Below are positions 5,449 to 5,996 of a stretch of 5,996 bases of DNA, in pieces (the first letter of the stretch is position 1; each line of letters opens with the position of its first letter). This DNA is from a bacterium. GTDB taxonomy: Bacteria; Bdellovibrionota; FAC87; UBA2466. The position numbers and the translations under genes were made by a program. The notes beneath the pieces were generated by a model. The model was not told the DNA's origin. It saw only the letters and a program-made list of their open reading frames with translations, and ran no database searches. The DNA lies in assembly GCA_022842225.1 (NCBI GenBank), contig JALHPX010000205.1, positions 1-5,996 of the forward strand, in the 5' to 3' direction.

Positions 5449-5996
5449 TGCCACTTTGGGGTTTCGTGTAAGGTTATCGGGACTTTGGAGGTTCTTCTTG
5501 ATGGATTCTCGGTTAGACTCCGAGGCCGGCAAGATATAGACGTGTTCCAATTCTTCAAAGTCGCGCACTGCGAGATTTAGCTTTCTTAAATCCAGATGAA
5601 TTAGATTGAGCTCCGGAACTTTGCGTTTGAGCATTTCGGCTGCTTCGCGAGTCAACACGATGCGGTCTTCTCCGACAGCTTGTGCGAACTCCACTTGCTT
5701 GGTCACTAGATCTAAACGACTCAGCACGTTAGCGGGTGTGCCCAGGACAGTGATGTCCCAGGCGCCATCAGTGCCACCAATATTACCGACGACAGCCGGT
5801 CCGAACGAAATCAAAATGTAGCGTTTGATTTGCAGCGCCACGGGTAGGCGCTCATTCACGGTGCGATTCACCTGATCGAGGCGGAAAGAGCAGCCGACTG
5901 CTTGCAGTAAAGTATTGTCCGGGTCTGCGCCTTCAAAATAGGAGAACACCAAGTCTCCTACGAGTTTGGGAACGCCGCGCGATTCTTCGATTAAAT
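5446..5996 (-). CDS. Class III adenylate cyclase, C-terminal part, cut by window edge
   Basis: The frame is open from the window edge to the TAA at 5448-5446, giving 183 residues; the true start lies outside. It covers the second half of a class III nucleotidyl cyclase domain. KLVGD (5967-5953) provides the adenine-specifying Lys and the second metal-binding Asp, followed by LVFSYFEG. FGPAVVGNIGG then precedes WDITVLG, with Asp at 5757-5755 where adenylate cyclases have the adenine-contacting Asp. ANVLSRLD carries the transition-state Asn (5730-5728) and Arg (5718-5716). The visible catalytic set is therefore complete, and the Lys/Asp pair points to ATP, giving cAMP, not GTP. The first metal-binding Asp and any sensor domain are outside. 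About 85 residues follow the catalytic core, ending in a charged tail. A TTG at 5952 falls inside the catalytic core and cannot be the real start. The stop overlaps the start of the PilZ-acyltransferase gene, so the two are cotranscribed. Confidence 0.88.
   Translation of the reverse strand, partial: LIEESRGVPKLVGDLVFSYFEGADPDNTLLQAVGCSFRLDQVNRTVNERLPVALQIKRYILISFGPAVVGNIGGTDGAWDITVLGTPANVLSRLDLVTKQVEFAQAVGEDRIVLTREAAEMLKRKVPELNLIHLDLRKLNLAVRDFEELEHVYILPASESNRESIKKNLQSPDNLTRNPKVA

Noticed and set aside
5259..5558. Minus-strand 99-codon frame spanning the cyclase/PilZ gene junction
   Set aside because: It overlaps both real genes in another frame and has no domain or ribosome binding site; the TAATG junction explains the region.
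5446..5952. Cyclase as a complete 168-residue gene starting at TTG 5952
   Set aside because: The frame stays open upstream to the window edge, and the upstream residues (KLVGD) are conserved catalytic ones, so this start is inside the domain and the gene is simply cut by the edge.

Overview
This is a roughly 50% GC bacterial window from a Gram-negative with heavily secreted gene content. There is a trypsin-like protease, two signal-peptide proteins of unknown function and second-messenger signalling proteins. The mix resembles Bdellovibrio and its relatives (Bdellovibrionota), but that placement is an inference from style and not from a marker gene. There are no RNA genes, mobile elements or CRISPR repeats.

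Layout. Positions 1-388 (minus) hold the N-terminal part of a secreted S1 (trypsin/chymotrypsin-type) serine protease that runs off the left edge. Positions 389-686 are gene-free and hold the protease leader, a weak promoter candidate and several inverted repeats. Positions 687-3328 (minus) are a two-gene operon joined by an ATGA stop/start overlap: first a 186-residue exported protein, then a 694-residue exported protein with 14 cysteines; neither function is recognised. A short divergent gap (3329-3396) separates them from a plus-strand gene (3397-3951) for a small membrane methyltransferase of the isoprenylcysteine/phospholipid methyltransferase family. Its 3' end overlaps, tail to tail, the 3' end of a second minus-strand operon (3935-5996). 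That operon holds the C-terminal part of a class III adenylate cyclase (entering from the right edge) followed, through a TAATG overlap, by a 503-residue protein.

The 503-residue protein is the most interesting object here. By eye it is a fusion of a degenerate PilZ-like domain, a canonical PilZ domain (RxxxR and DxSxxG, the c-di-GMP-binding signature) and a LuxI/FeeM-type acyl-transferase fold with the family's R, DxxD, R and ExxR residues in order. This suggests a cytoplasmic enzyme making an acylated small molecule or lipid under c-di-GMP control. It is translationally coupled to an enzyme predicted to make cAMP, so one transcript may join two nucleotide second messengers to production of an acyl signal or lipid. 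The domain reading comes directly from the sequence; the system-level idea is inference.
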